A stretch of 64,000 nt of DNA from an uncultured Gammaproteobacteria bacterium (GCA_958295835.1 OY282378.1:2497001-2561000); one strand, 5' to 3'; positions 9,268 through 17,593 are shown, counted from the first letter of the stretch. Program-made: numbers and translations. Notes: generated by a model from the letters alone, not told the origin.

Positions 9268-9357
9268 TCAGTACACGACGCGCTCCCGGACGACGGCCGT
9301 GCCCTGACCGACACCGACGCACAAGGTCGTGAGCGCGTACCTGCCGCCGGCGCGCGG
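9268..9357 (-). pseudogene. Relic of a thiolase C-terminus
   Basis: About 29 codons on the minus strand read GGRYALTTLCVGVGQGTAV and then a charged tail to a stop. This is the characteristic last segment of acetyl-CoA acetyltransferases, including the catalytic-Cys motif LC(I/V)GxGQG. No upstream thiolase sequence is attached: the frame continues into nonsense and then into the opposite-frame coding of the GPP34 gene. I read it as the surviving 3' end of a deleted thiolase gene. The match is from memory of the family motif. Confidence 0.7.
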
Positions 9358-9440
9358 TAGCTGTCGTGGCGCGGTGAGGAAGCCGCGCGCGAGGCGATCA
9401 TGGGGGCTGTGTCCTGTCCTGGGCCGCGCGTTCCCATCCC

Positions 9441-10619
9441 TCAATACAGATAGACGACGAGGAGGTGGATGATCAGGAGCGCCGGCAGGGGAAAGAGCGC
9501 GACGACGTGCAGCCTCATCGGAACGACGCGCAGCCTGGGGGTCATCCCCATGCGTCGGAGCAGGGATGCTCCGTGGCTCGATATCCCGGCCAGCGCGCCG
9601 GAGATCAGCGCGGCCACGTAACAACCCATGAGCGCCGCGTTCAGATTGGCGCCCAGGCGAAAACCCGTATGGCCGAACAGGAGGAGCACGCAGCACAGGC
9701 CGAACCCGACGTGGGCGAGCCGCCATCGGATGGATGCGCCGGATCGAAGCACCGGCCGCGCCTTCATGCGCAGGGCAGCCACGAGTCCCGCGCCGCTGAA
9801 CCCGAGAAGCACATAGCCGCTCCACTGCCGCCAGACCCCGTCGAACCACAGAAGCTCGAAGAACGTGGGGCCGAACCGATCCGGTATGGGGACGCGCGGG
9901 GCCACGAGCGTCGCCACCGCGGCCAGGGCGCCGGCGACGGAAAGATTCAGCAGCAACCTTCGGAAGCGCGCCGATCGGGAACGGACCGCGAGAGCGAGCG
10001 TGCGTTCGATGTCGGCGATCGCGCCGGCCACCTCGCGGCCGATCAGGTCCATCCTGCGCAGTTGCTCGATCCGGGAGCGGCATCGCTCGATCTCCCGCGC
10101 GGGGAAGAGGTCGGGAAGGATGTCGCAGGCGTCCAGCAGGGAGATCAGGGCGACGTCCCGGGGGTCGGGGATGCCGTCGGAATGCAGCACGTTTCCGATA
10201 CGCAGTCGGACCGCTCGCACCGCCTCGCCATCGACCGCGGGGTGGCGAGGGGAGCGGAAGACCCACGGGAACGTCCCGTCCTGCCGCTCCAGGACGCCGC
10301 GCACCACGAGGCCGGCCAGCGCCTGCTCGCGAATGGCGTCCGCCTCGTCGATGGACAGATCCCTGATCCACGTCCGGGTATCCGCCGTTTCCGCCCGAGC
10401 CGCGATTTCGGCCAGGATGCGATCGAGCACGGGATTGCCGGTCGGCGTGCGGTCGGTGACCACGAGCGCCCGCGGGTCGGTGTCGATCCGCCAGGCGAAC
10501 GCCAGATCCATCAGCACCGCGCCCGCCAGAGCGCACTCGAAGGCGTCCTTCCGGATGGGGAGGAGCACGCCATCCTCATCGGTCAGCAGCAGAATGAGCT
10601 CTTCGGCGAAGGTCAGCAT
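9441..10619 (-). CDS. GPP34 (GOLPH3/Vps74-like) domain fused to a putative di-haem b membrane domain
   Basis: 392-residue two-part protein. Residues 1 to about 220 match the GPP34 family: LTFAEELILLLTDEDG at the start, ALAGAVLMDLAF at 30-41, then the L-rich helices and a LLDACDILPDLF segment. The remainder is hydrophobic with four to five membrane helices from about residue 222. His 303 and His 317 lie on one helix, His 371 and His 385 on another, each pair 14 apart, the spacing that binds two stacked b haems in cytochrome b four-helix bundles. GPP34 proteins bind phosphoinositides in eukaryotes; the bacterial role is not established. Start is an ATG; the gene stands alone between a thiolase relic and deoA. 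Confidence 0.72.
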   Translation of the reverse strand: MLTFAEELILLLTDEDGVLLPIRKDAFECALAGAVLMDLAFAWRIDTDPRALVVTDRTPTGNPVLDRILAEIAARAETADTRTWIRDLSIDEADAIREQALAGLVVRGVLERQDGTFPWVFRSPRHPAVDGEAVRAVRLRIGNVLHSDGIPDPRDVALISLLDACDILPDLFPAREIERCRSRIEQLRRMDLIGREVAGAIADIERTLALAVRSRSARFRRLLLNLSVAGALAAVATLVAPRVPIPDRFGPTFFELLWFDGVWRQWSGYVLLGFSGAGLVAALRMKARPVLRSGASIRWRLAHVGFGLCCVLLLFGHTGFRLGANLNAALMGCYVAALISGALAGISSHGASLLRRMGMTPRLRVVPMRLHVVALFPLPALLIIHLLVVYLY

Positions 10620-10682
10620 GGCGCGGCCGGGTCCGAGGGTAGACGGCGACCGCCGGGATCAGCGGTCGCGGTCGTCGTTCCA

Positions 10683-12014
10683 TCAGTCGGAGCTTCCGAA
10701 CCTTCCGTCGTGAATCACGGCTCTCGGTGGTGGCGCCGCCGCCCCGAGGTCGAACGCGGACCGCAGCGCGGCGGCGGCCTCCATCGCATCCGCTTCCGTG
10801 CGTGCATGAACCAGCGCCAACGGCCGGCCGGCGCCGACCCGGTCGCCAGGTCCGGCGACTTCGCTGAAGCCGACACGGTGGTCGATCGACTGATCGGCCC
10901 GCGTGCGGCCGCCGCCCAGCGCCAGCGCGGCGAGGCCGACGGACCGCGTGTCGACGGCGTCGATCCAGGCCTCCGTCCCGGCCTCCGCCGCCATCACCAC
11001 CGGGGCTCCCGGCAGGTGGCGTTCATGGGTGTCGATGAAGTCCGCCGGGCCGCCCGACGCGGCGACCATGTGCTGAAACGACTCCGCAGCCGCGCCGCTG
11101 TCCAGCGCCGCCTCGATGTCGGCCTTCGCCCCCGCGGCGCTCTCCGCCAGCTTCCCCAGGAGCAGGAGCTCGCGGCACAGCGCGGTGACCACTTCATGGA
11201 GGCGCGGCTCGCGCCGGACGCCGGCCAGATACGCGATCGCCTCACCGACCTCCAGGGCGTTGCCGACGGTATCGCCCAGCACCTGGTTCATGTCGGTGAT
11301 GACCGCGCGGGTGGGAAGGCCGGCGGCCGTCGCCGTGGCCACGATGCTTTCGGCCAGCTCGCGCGCGGCGGCCGTCCCGGCCATGAAGGCGCCATTGCCG
11401 GTCTTGACGTCCATCACCAGTCCGTCGAGGCCGGCGGCGAGCTTCTTCGACAGGATCGAGGCGGTGATCAGCGGCACGGACTCGATCGTGGCGGTGACGT
11501 CGCGAACGGCGTAGAGCCGCCGGTCCGCCGGCGCCAGGTCCGCGGTCGGTCCGATGATGGCGCAGCCGGCGTCCGCCACGATGCGTTGAAAGGTGTCGAT
11601 GTCGGGGGTGGTCCGGTAGCCGGGGATCGCATCGAGCTTGTCGAGGGTGCCGCCGGTGTGGCCGAGACCGCGCCCGGAGATCATCGGCACCGCCGCACCG
11701 CAAGCGGCCATGATCGGCGCCAGCATCAGGCTGACCTTGTCGCCCACGCCGCCGGTCGAATGCTTGTCGAGGATCGGCCGGTCGAGGCGCGGCCATTCCA
11801 GGACGCGGCCCGAACCGGTCATCGCCCGCGTCAGAGCGACACATTCCGGCGCCGTCATGCCGTTGAAGTACAACGCCATCGCGAGCGCCGCCGCCTGTCC
11901 TTCGGAGATCGTGCCGTCGCTGATGCCGGCGACGAACGCGGCGATTGCATCCTCGGCCAGAGGGAAACCGTCGCGCTTCGTCCTGATGGCCTCCTGCGGC
12001 AGAAAGACGGGCAT
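10683..12014 (-). CDS. deoA: Thymidine phosphorylase
   Basis: 443-residue pyrimidine-nucleoside phosphorylase, normal DeoA length, splitting thymidine to thymine and deoxyribose 1-phosphate. Family segments are present: FLPQEAIRTKRDG at the start, the phosphate-binding KHSTGGVGDK near residue 84, SGRGLGHTGGTLDKL near 115, and VMDVKTGNGAFM near 200. The ATG at 12014 follows AGGAG by nine bases; the frame extends eleven codons upstream with no site. It is divergent from the first bufferin operon and unconnected to it by function. Confidence 0.95.
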   Translation of the reverse strand: MPVFLPQEAIRTKRDGFPLAEDAIAAFVAGISDGTISEGQAAALAMALYFNGMTAPECVALTRAMTGSGRVLEWPRLDRPILDKHSTGGVGDKVSLMLAPIMAACGAAVPMISGRGLGHTGGTLDKLDAIPGYRTTPDIDTFQRIVADAGCAIIGPTADLAPADRRLYAVRDVTATIESVPLITASILSKKLAAGLDGLVMDVKTGNGAFMAGTAAARELAESIVATATAAGLPTRAVITDMNQVLGDTVGNALEVGEAIAYLAGVRREPRLHEVVTALCRELLLLGKLAESAAGAKADIEAALDSGAAAESFQHMVAASGGPADFIDTHERHLPGAPVVMAAEAGTEAWIDAVDTRSVGLAALALGGGRTRADQSIDHRVGFSEVAGPGDRVGAGRPLALVHARTEADAMEAAAALRSAFDLGAAAPPPRAVIHDGRFGSSD

Positions 12015-12302
12015 CGGCGTCGGCTCCTGTCCGGCTCGAACGCGCATTCTGCACCAGTCGCTCGCCGTCCGGCATCAGTCCGCGGATGCGGGCGCGGGGT
12101 TGCTTCACACCACCCGCATCGGTCCAGCCCGTCCGTTCGATGCGCGGCTCCCCGGAGGCCGTGGGGGCGCTCTCGTGAACGCTGCGTGATCGTGGCGTGA
12201 TACTTGCCCGCCTACAATGATTTTCCATCGGATCGCATACGGCGGTACGGCTCCGGATGCGATTGAATCCACTCGTATCAACTCGTTTCCAAGGAGAGCT
12301 CC

Positions 12303-12557
12303 ATGGATGTCAAGACCACCTCCAGCCTGACGCTTGCCGCGACCGCGGCGGCGATGTTCGCCCTCGCGCCGATATCGGCCGGCGCGGGCGAGGAAACCGT
12401 GAAGTGCGTAGGCGGCAATACTTGCAAGGGGCATAGTGCTTGCAAGACGGCGACCAGCGACTGCAAGGGCCTCAACACCTGCAAGGGACATGGGTTCGTC
12501 ATGACGGCCACCGAGGCCGCGTGCATGGAGGCCGGCGGCACGGTCGAGGAAGGCTGA
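12303..12557 (+). CDS. bufA2: Bufferin-type metallophore precursor, six-cysteine (BufA2-like)
   Basis: 84-residue exported precursor. Residues 1 to about 28 form a Sec signal peptide (Lys near the start, Ala-rich core, cleavage near AGAG). The mature part has Cys at 35, 41, 47, 54, 60 and 74, with NTCKGH occurring twice (39-44 and 58-63) and an intervening ACKTATSDCKG, the pattern I associate with BufA2 precursors. In bufferins, MNIO enzymes turn core cysteines into thiooxazole-type heterocycles that bind copper. A strong site (AAGGAG) precedes the ATG, and a TACAAT at 12213-12218 may be the -10. MNIO and DUF2063 partners follow after a 271-bp gap holding a stem-loop. Confidence 0.8.
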   Translation: MDVKTTSSLTLAATAAAMFALAPISAGAGEETVKCVGGNTCKGHSACKTATSDCKGLNTCKGHGFVMTATEAACMEAGGTVEEG

Positions 12558-12586
12558 GGGGCATCCCGTCCGCAGCGGGTACGCGC

Positions 12587-12620
12587 GGAGCGGATCGGCC
12601 AAGCCGGCCCGATCCGCTCC
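12587..12620 (+). terminator. Stem-loop just after bufA2 (attenuator or processing site)
   Basis: A perfect 12-bp inverted repeat: GGAGCGGATCGG at 12587-12598 and its complement at 12609-12620, with a ten-base loop. It begins 30 bases after the bufA2 stop and precedes bufB by about 200 bases. There is no U-run, so it may act as a partial terminator or 3'-end stabiliser that raises precursor mRNA above enzyme mRNA. That role is inference. Confidence 0.6.
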
Positions 12621-12828
12621 GGATCCCTTGCAGGAGTCCTCGTCCCGACCGTCCCCCGCGTCCCGCGGGGGAGGCCCGCATCCTTCGCCGTCGGGAGATT
12701 CGTTCCCCGGCCGCGTGCGATTCCCCGACCCCCTCCGCATCGCCATCCGGAGAATCCACGACCCGGCGCTACCCTTCCCGCGCGGCCGGAACCCACATCC
12801 CGCTGCACCGTGAGGTTCGTTTCCAGGG

Positions 12829-13728
12829 ATGAATGCTCCACTCCCGTCCTGTCATGACGCGAGGGGCGACGGCCCCGCCCGGAGGCCCTTCCTCGGCTTC
12901 GGGCTGGGGCTCAGGCCGGAGCACTACGCGGCGGTGCTCGAGACCCGTCCGGCCGTCGACTGGTTCGAGGTCATCAGCGAGAACTACCTCGTCGACGGGG
13001 GGAAGCCGCTGCACTTCCTCGATCGGATCCGCGAGCACTATCCAATGGTCATGCACGGGGTATCGCTCTCCATCGGAAGCTCCGATCCACTCGACCTCGA
13101 CTACCTCGCGGGCTTGAAACGGCTCGCCGGCCGGATCCAGCCGGAATGGATCTCGGATCACCTGTGCTGGACCGGCATCGACGGCCGCAACCTGCATGAC
13201 CTGCTGCCGTTGCCGTACACCGAGGAGGCGATCGCGCACGTCGCCGGACGGGTGAGCCGGGTGCAGGACTACCTTGGCCGGCGGATCCTGCTCGAGAACG
13301 TGTCGAGCTACGTGACCTACACCGACTCGCGCGTCCCGGAGTGGGAGTTTCTGACCGCCGTCGCCGAGCGGGCCGACTGCTGGATCCTGCTGGACGTCAA
13401 CAACGTCCACGTCAGCGCCCACAACCACGGCTTCGACGCCCTCGATTACCTTGGCGGAGTGCCGAGCGAGCGCGTTCGGCAAATTCATCTCGCCGGCCAC
13501 AGCCACAACGGATCGCTCCTCATCGACACCCACGATCATCCGGTGCCGGACCCGGTGTGGGAGCTGTACGTGGAGGCGATTGCGCGCCTCGGGCCGGTCT
13601 CCACGATGATCGAGCGCGACGACGACATCCCGCCGCTCGCAGTGCTGCTCGACGAGCTTGCGCGGGCACGGGCGCTGGCCACGTCCACGGACCGCCGCCG
13701 GTCTCCGTCACGGGTCTTCAAGGCATGA
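12829..13728 (+). CDS. bufB: MNIO (DUF692) peptide-modifying iron oxygenase of the first bufferin operon
   Basis: 299-residue MNIO-family TIM-barrel enzyme, relative of MbnB. Metal-ligand segments are all visible: [10 protein letters not shown] (His), ISDHLCW (Asp-His), LLENVSSY (Glu), [13 protein letters not shown] (Asp, Asn), QIHLAGH (His), DTHDHPV (Asp, His) and MIERDDDIP (Glu). The N-terminal GLGLRPEHY is the family opening. Expected role is iron- and O2-dependent modification of core cysteines in the BufA2-like precursor. The last four bases overlap the bufC start (ATGA). The ribosome site before the ATG is weak (CCAGGG directly adjacent), so the start could be slightly different. Confidence 0.9.
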   Translation: MNAPLPSCHDARGDGPARRPFLGFGLGLRPEHYAAVLETRPAVDWFEVISENYLVDGGKPLHFLDRIREHYPMVMHGVSLSIGSSDPLDLDYLAGLKRLAGRIQPEWISDHLCWTGIDGRNLHDLLPLPYTEEAIAHVAGRVSRVQDYLGRRILLENVSSYVTYTDSRVPEWEFLTAVAERADCWILLDVNNVHVSAHNHGFDALDYLGGVPSERVRQIHLAGHSHNGSLLIDTHDHPVPDPVWELYVEAIARLGPVSTMIERDDDIPPLAVLLDELARARALATSTDRRRSPSRVFKA

Positions 13729-14498
13729 CCGCGCTTCGCGATCTGCAGCGCGGCTTCCGGGCCTACGTGCTGGGGGAAGCGGACACGCCCCCGGCGACGG
13801 TGGCCGGTACCGGCTCGGCATCGGCCGAGGATCGCCTTCACGTCTATGCGGAGGCGATCCGGTTGCGATTCCTGGAAGTGCTCGGCCAGGACTACCCGGG
13901 CCTGCGCGCGCTGGCGGGCGACGACGCGTTCCGGACCCTGGCGCTCGCGTACGCGGCGGCCTGTCCGTCGCATCACCCTTCGATTCGCTGGTTCGGCCGT
14001 CATCTGCCGGCGTTTCTTTGCTCCACCACGCCCTGGCGGGATCACCCGGTGCTGGGCGAGATGGCCCGGTTCGAATGGGCCAAGGGCGAGCTCCTGGACG
14101 CCGCGGACAGTCCGGTGGTCGGCGTCGAGGACATCGCCGCAATCGCCCCGGATCGGTGGGCCGGAATCCGGCCGCGACTCAAGCCCGCAGCTCGGCGGCT
14201 GGCGCTCGAATGGAACGTGCCAAGCCTTTGGACCGCCATCGATCACGGTGACCCTCCACCGGCACCCGAGCGCATGGAACGGGCGATGGACTGGCTGCTG
14301 TGGCGCGACGGCATCGTGATCCGCTGGCGATCGATCGAGCCCGACGAGGCGTGGGCGCTCCAGTGCTGCGCCGACGGCGAGGACTTCGGCGCGATCTGCG
14401 CCGGGCTGTGCGCGCGGATCGGAGAAGACGCGGCGGCGCTTCGTGCCGCGACCTGCCTGAAGCAGTGGGCATCCGACAGCCTGCTGGAGGCGGTGTGA
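13725..14498 (+). CDS. bufC: DUF2063-family partner protein of the MNIO enzyme, first operon
   Basis: 257-residue protein beginning [14 protein letters not shown], with [27 protein letters not shown] at about 33-59, the hallmark of the DUF2063 (so-called putative DNA-binding) domain. In bufferin systems this family sits beside the MNIO and is thought to act as precursor-recognition partner. It is translationally coupled to bufB by ATGA overlap. A winged-helix-like C-terminal part ([17 protein letters not shown]) ends the protein. No DoxX gene follows in this first operon, unlike in the second. Confidence 0.85.
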   Translation: MTALRDLQRGFRAYVLGEADTPPATVAGTGSASAEDRLHVYAEAIRLRFLEVLGQDYPGLRALAGDDAFRTLALAYAAACPSHHPSIRWFGRHLPAFLCSTTPWRDHPVLGEMARFEWAKGELLDAADSPVVGVEDIAAIAPDRWAGIRPRLKPAARRLALEWNVPSLWTAIDHGDPPPAPERMERAMDWLLWRDGIVIRWRSIEPDEAWALQCCADGEDFGAICAGLCARIGEDAAALRAATCLKQWASDSLLEAV

Positions 14499-14587
14499 GC
14501 CGGCCCGCATCCGGGACCCGTGCGCCTCGGCGAGGCCGGAAGCTGCGACCGCTCCGTTGCGGGGACCCCATCATGCGAAGCGCCTGC

Positions 14588-14617
14588 ACGCGGAGCGCGC
14601 GGCCCGGTGCTCCGCGT
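14588..14617 (+). terminator. Stem-loop between the two bufferin operons
   Basis: ACGCGGAGC at 14588-14596 pairs perfectly with GCTCCGCGT at 14609-14617 around a 12-base loop, 90 bases after bufC. It lies before the second precursor gene, which has its own 100-bp leader, so it probably marks the end of the first transcription unit. There is no obvious U-run. Confidence 0.5.
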
Positions 14618-14723
14618 TCACGCACGGGAGCGTATCGAGAGCATGAAACGTCCGTGGGACCGTTGTGTCCAACGAGGCAGCAGTAGCGTTCGACTTTCAA
14701 CGTGACGACAGGAGAAGTGAACA

Positions 14724-15092
14724 GTGACGACGAAATCGACTATCGCCAGGGCGTTGCTGACGGGCGCCGCCATCGCGGCGATGAGCAGCCAGGCGGCGGC
14801 GAAGCCCAACTCGCAGTTGACGATCGCCGACGATGCCCCGGAGGCGGTGAAGGCCGCGTTCGCGCAATGGATGGCGGGTGACTCCCCGAGCGGACGCAAG
14901 GACAAGTGCTACGGCATCGCGCTTGCCGGCGAGAACGACTGCGCGGCGGGAGCGGGTACGAGCTGCGAGGGAACCTCCACCGTGGATTTCCAGGGCAATG
15001 CATGGACCCATTCGCCAAAGGGGAGCTGCCGGTTCATCGTGACCCCCGAAGGACCGGGCTCGACGGCCGCCCTCGACCGCAACCTGCCCTGA
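14724..15092 (+). CDS. bufA1: Bufferin precursor, DUF2282 type (BufA1)
   Basis: 122-residue exported precursor starting at GTG with GGAGAA seven bases upstream. Residues 1 to about 26 are a Sec signal peptide (Lys-Ser, Ala-rich, SSQAAA). The core holds four cysteines at 62, 73, 81 and 102 in the DUF2282 order [15 protein letters not shown] ... [15 protein letters not shown] ... KGSC. It is longer than most relatives because of a helical insert (residues 30-58, [15 protein letters not shown]) between signal and core. Partners bufB, bufC and bufD follow, giving the complete canonical set. Copper or related metal sequestration is the known family role. Confidence 0.9.
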   Translation: MTTKSTIARALLTGAAIAAMSSQAAAKPNSQLTIADDAPEAVKAAFAQWMAGDSPSGRKDKCYGIALAGENDCAAGAGTSCEGTSTVDFQGNAWTHSPKGSCRFIVTPEGPGSTAALDRNLP

Positions 15093-15140
15093 GCCACCCC
15101 CTCCAGTCCCGGTTCGGTCAGACGGGAAGAGCGAAACCGG

Positions 15141-15172
15141 CGACCGGCGCCGGGATCGGCCTCGTGCAGCCC
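15141..15172 (+). repeat. Upstream copy of the 5' end of bufB (direct repeat, 98-bp period)
   Basis: These 32 bases match 15239-15270, inside the start of the second bufB, at 29 of 32 positions by my reading (CGACCGGCGCCGGG followed by TCGGCCTC and GCAGCCC). The copy encodes TGAGIGLVQP, near-identical to the enzyme's TGAGVGLKQP, but lies before the bufB start codon in another frame (98 is not a multiple of 3). It looks like a partial tandem duplication of the bufB 5' end. Confidence 0.75.
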
Positions 15173-15222
15173 TGCCCCGCCAACGCACCGAGCCGCTCCC
15201 GGCTCCGGCCCGGTCGAGCACG

Positions 15223-16083
15223 ATGAGCGCACCCGGCCCGACCGGCGCCGGGGTCGGCCTCAAGCAGCCCCACGTCGAGAGCGCGCTCGCACACCGCGGG
15301 TCCGCCCCGTGGTTCGAGGTCCATACCGAGAACTACATGGTCGCGGGCGGTCCGCGGCTTGCGCAGCTACGCCGGGTCCGGGAGTCGTTCCCGGTGAGCT
15401 TCCACGGGGTCGGCGCGTCGCTGGGCGGGCCGGCGCTGCCAGAGCGCCGGCATCTGCTGGCGGTCAAGCGCCTGGTGGACGAATTCGAGCCCGCCCTGGT
15501 GTCGGAGCACGCGGTCTGGTCGAGCGCGAACGGTGTCTGGTTCGCAGATCTTCTGCCCCTGCCCCGCACCGGCGATGCCCTGCGGCGGCTGGCGGCGGGC
15601 GTGGGCCGCTACCAGGACGCCATCGGGCGCCGCATCCTCATCGAGAACCCCACCAACTACCTGCCGTTCGTGAGCGAGATGGACGAGCCGGATTTCCTCA
15701 ACGAGGTCGCCGAACGCAGCGGTTGCGGCCTGCTGCTCGACCTCAACAACGTATACCTGAGCGCCCGCAATTGCGGTGTCGATCCCGAGCGTTACGTCGA
15801 GGCCCTGGCCGGCGACCGGATCGGGGAGATCCACGTTGCCGGGTTCGAAGCCGACGAGAACCTCGGCGAGGCGCTGCTGATCGACACCCACGCCGCGCCG
15901 GTGAGCGAAGCGGTCTGGGACCTCCTGGACTTCACGCTCGCGCGCCTCGGCCCGACACCGGTGCTGCTGGAACGCGACGGCAAGCTGCCGCCGTTCGAGG
16001 CGCTGATGGAGGAGCGCCGCCGCGCCGAGACGGCGCTGGCGCGGCATCGCGCGGATTCGGGCCCGGAGCGGGCCATTGCTTGA
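15223..16083 (+). CDS. bufB: MNIO (DUF692) peptide-modifying iron oxygenase of the second bufferin operon
   Basis: 286-residue MNIO enzyme, clearly diverged from the first operon's copy. Ligand segments: SFHGVGASLG, VSEHAVW (Glu-His where the other copy has Asp-His), LIENPTNYL, LLDLNNVYLSARN, EIHVAGFE, DTHAAPV and LLERDGKLPP. It should install the heterocycles on the DUF2282 precursor encoded just upstream. The start ATG at 15223 is followed by TGAGVGLKQPH, matching the family opening. The 130-bp leader holds the partial duplicate described at 15141. It overlaps bufC by eight bases. Confidence 0.9.
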   Translation: MSAPGPTGAGVGLKQPHVESALAHRGSAPWFEVHTENYMVAGGPRLAQLRRVRESFPVSFHGVGASLGGPALPERRHLLAVKRLVDEFEPALVSEHAVWSSANGVWFADLLPLPRTGDALRRLAAGVGRYQDAIGRRILIENPTNYLPFVSEMDEPDFLNEVAERSGCGLLLDLNNVYLSARNCGVDPERYVEALAGDRIGEIHVAGFEADENLGEALLIDTHAAPVSEAVWDLLDFTLARLGPTPVLLERDGKLPPFEALMEERRRAETALARHRADSGPERAIA

Positions 16084-16969
16084 CGAATACACCACCGCGT
16101 TCGCCCGTTACCTGCGTACCGGCACGGTGGGCGCGCTGTCGGACTACTGTGGCGAGAATGCCGATCCCGTCCGGCTCCGGGTCTATCGCAACGGATTCCT
16201 GAGAGCCTGCGTCGAGGCGTTGCGAGCGGGCTATCCGTCGGTCGAGCGGCTTGTCGGCGAGGAGCGTTTCCCGGTGCTCGCCCGTCCCTACGTCGAGGCG
16301 CACCCTCCCCGCGTTGCAAGCCTCGTGGAGTACGGCGAGGACTTTCCGCGGTTCGTCGAGGACGCCCGCGATACCCATCGCCTCGACTACCTCGCCGCGT
16401 TCGCGACCCTGGACCGCGCATGGTCCGAGGTCTGGTTCGCCGAGGACGCGGATACCCCGGAGACGGACGTGCCGGGCGGCGAGGCGCCTCATGCATGGCG
16501 CACCGGCCCCCTGCACCCGGATGCGCCGCCCGTCGACAGCCCGCACGGCCGGCTCGCGCTGCGGACTCGGCCCGTATCGGACGCCCACCCGCCGGAGGCG
16601 ATCGCGCCGGCCGGTATTTCCGGCGATGCGGAAGCACTCATGAATCTGCGCGGCCGGCTCGTGCCGCGGGCGCGCCTGACGTCGCTCCGATACCGCGTTC
16701 TTCACGCATGGATCCAGCTTCGCCAGGGCAAGATCGGGCGGCGGGTCGAGGTCCGGCGTGCGCCGCAACACATCCTGGTATGGCGCAGCGGCGCCGACGT
16801 TCTCCACCGCGATCTGGCGTGTCCCGAACATGCGTTCATCGCCGGGGTCGCGGCGGGGCGGCCGTGCGGGGAGGCGGCCGGCGCCGCGCTCGACATCGAC
16901 GCGGAGTTCGATCTCGTGGAGACTTTCGCAGTGCTGTTGCACCATCACCTGCTGGCCTTCGACCACTGA
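16076..16969 (+). CDS. bufC: DUF2063-family partner protein, second operon (TTG start)
   Basis: 297-residue DUF2063-type protein: YTTAFARYLRTG then PVRLRVYRNGFLRACVEALRAGYPSVERLVG, the family's N-terminal helical domain, and a C-terminal RVEVRRAPQHILVWRSG segment typical of the longer BufC form. No ATG fits; the TTG at 16076 has GGAG seven bases upstream and overlaps the end of bufB, which implies coupling. A low-complexity middle (about residues 125-195, Pro/Ala/Asp-rich) separates the two domains. Expected to present the precursor to the MNIO partner. Confidence 0.85.
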   Translation: MLDEYTTAFARYLRTGTVGALSDYCGENADPVRLRVYRNGFLRACVEALRAGYPSVERLVGEERFPVLARPYVEAHPPRVASLVEYGEDFPRFVEDARDTHRLDYLAAFATLDRAWSEVWFAEDADTPETDVPGGEAPHAWRTGPLHPDAPPVDSPHGRLALRTRPVSDAHPPEAIAPAGISGDAEALMNLRGRLVPRARLTSLRYRVLHAWIQLRQGKIGRRVEVRRAPQHILVWRSGADVLHRDLACPEHAFIAGVAAGRPCGEAAGAALDIDAEFDLVETFAVLLHHHLLAFDH

Positions 16970-17068
16970 AGGCCGGCGGGCCGGGCCGATCGGCGCTCGG
17001 GTCTCATCGCCGCATCAGCTCATCACCGGCGCTCAGGCGCCCGGCTTCATCCAGGGAGCACCGGAATC

Positions 17069-17593
17069 ATGAAATCGGCATACCACGCTCTGGTCGTTCG
17101 TATTGGCGGGTGGCTGGAACCGCTCGCACTGCTGGCTCTCAGACTGGTCGGCGCCAAGGTGTTCTGGCAGTCCGGGGTGACGAAGTGGAACGGCTTCCTG
17201 GAATTCGACAAGAACAAGTACGACCTGTTCCTGTACGAGTTCTTCTGCCCCGATCCTCCACGGCCCGGCGCATTGCAGCTCTGCGATCCCGCCACCCTCG
17301 AATACACCGAAGGGTCGTCGACGGTCTCGATGATCAAGACACTGGCGGTGTCGGCGGGAGTCATGGAGATCACGTTGCCGATACTGCTGGTGGTCGGACT
17401 GCTGAGCCGGCTCGCCGCGCTCGGGCTGCTCGGGATGACGCTGTTCATCCAGCTCGCGGTGTTCCCGACCTGGAGCCATTGGTGGAATCCGGCCATGTGG
17501 TGGGCGGTGGTGCTGCTCGCCCTGGTCGCCTGTGGTCCCGGCGCCTGGTCTCTCGATCGCCTGACGGGCCTGGAAGGCAGGCGCAACGCGTGA
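17069..17593 (+). CDS. bufD: DoxX-family membrane protein of the bufferin operon (BufD)
   Basis: 174-residue integral membrane protein with four predicted helices. It has the DoxX-like opening ALLALRLVGAKVFWQSGVTKW and a periplasmic-type loop containing two Cys (FFCPDPP and LQLCDPA). The site CAGGGAG precedes the ATG by ten bases. DoxX proteins are regular last members of buf operons; their exact role there is unproven, with redox or export help proposed. The loop cysteines would suit a thiol-related task. Confidence 0.82.
   Translation: MKSAYHALVVRIGGWLEPLALLALRLVGAKVFWQSGVTKWNGFLEFDKNKYDLFLYEFFCPDPPRPGALQLCDPATLEYTEGSSTVSMIKTLAVSAGVMEITLPILLVVGLLSRLAALGLLGMTLFIQLAVFPTWSHWWNPAMWWAVVLLALVACGPGAWSLDRLTGLEGRRNA

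Noticed and set aside
12303..12557. Metallothionein or small zinc-ribbon protein
   Set aside because: A signal peptide and adjacent MNIO and DUF2063 genes make a bufferin precursor the better reading.
14651..14700. ECF-sigma-type promoter before bufA1
   Set aside because: TGAAAC and GGGACC elements can be paired in several ways with later bases; no sigma gene is in the window and the match is too loose to report as a site.
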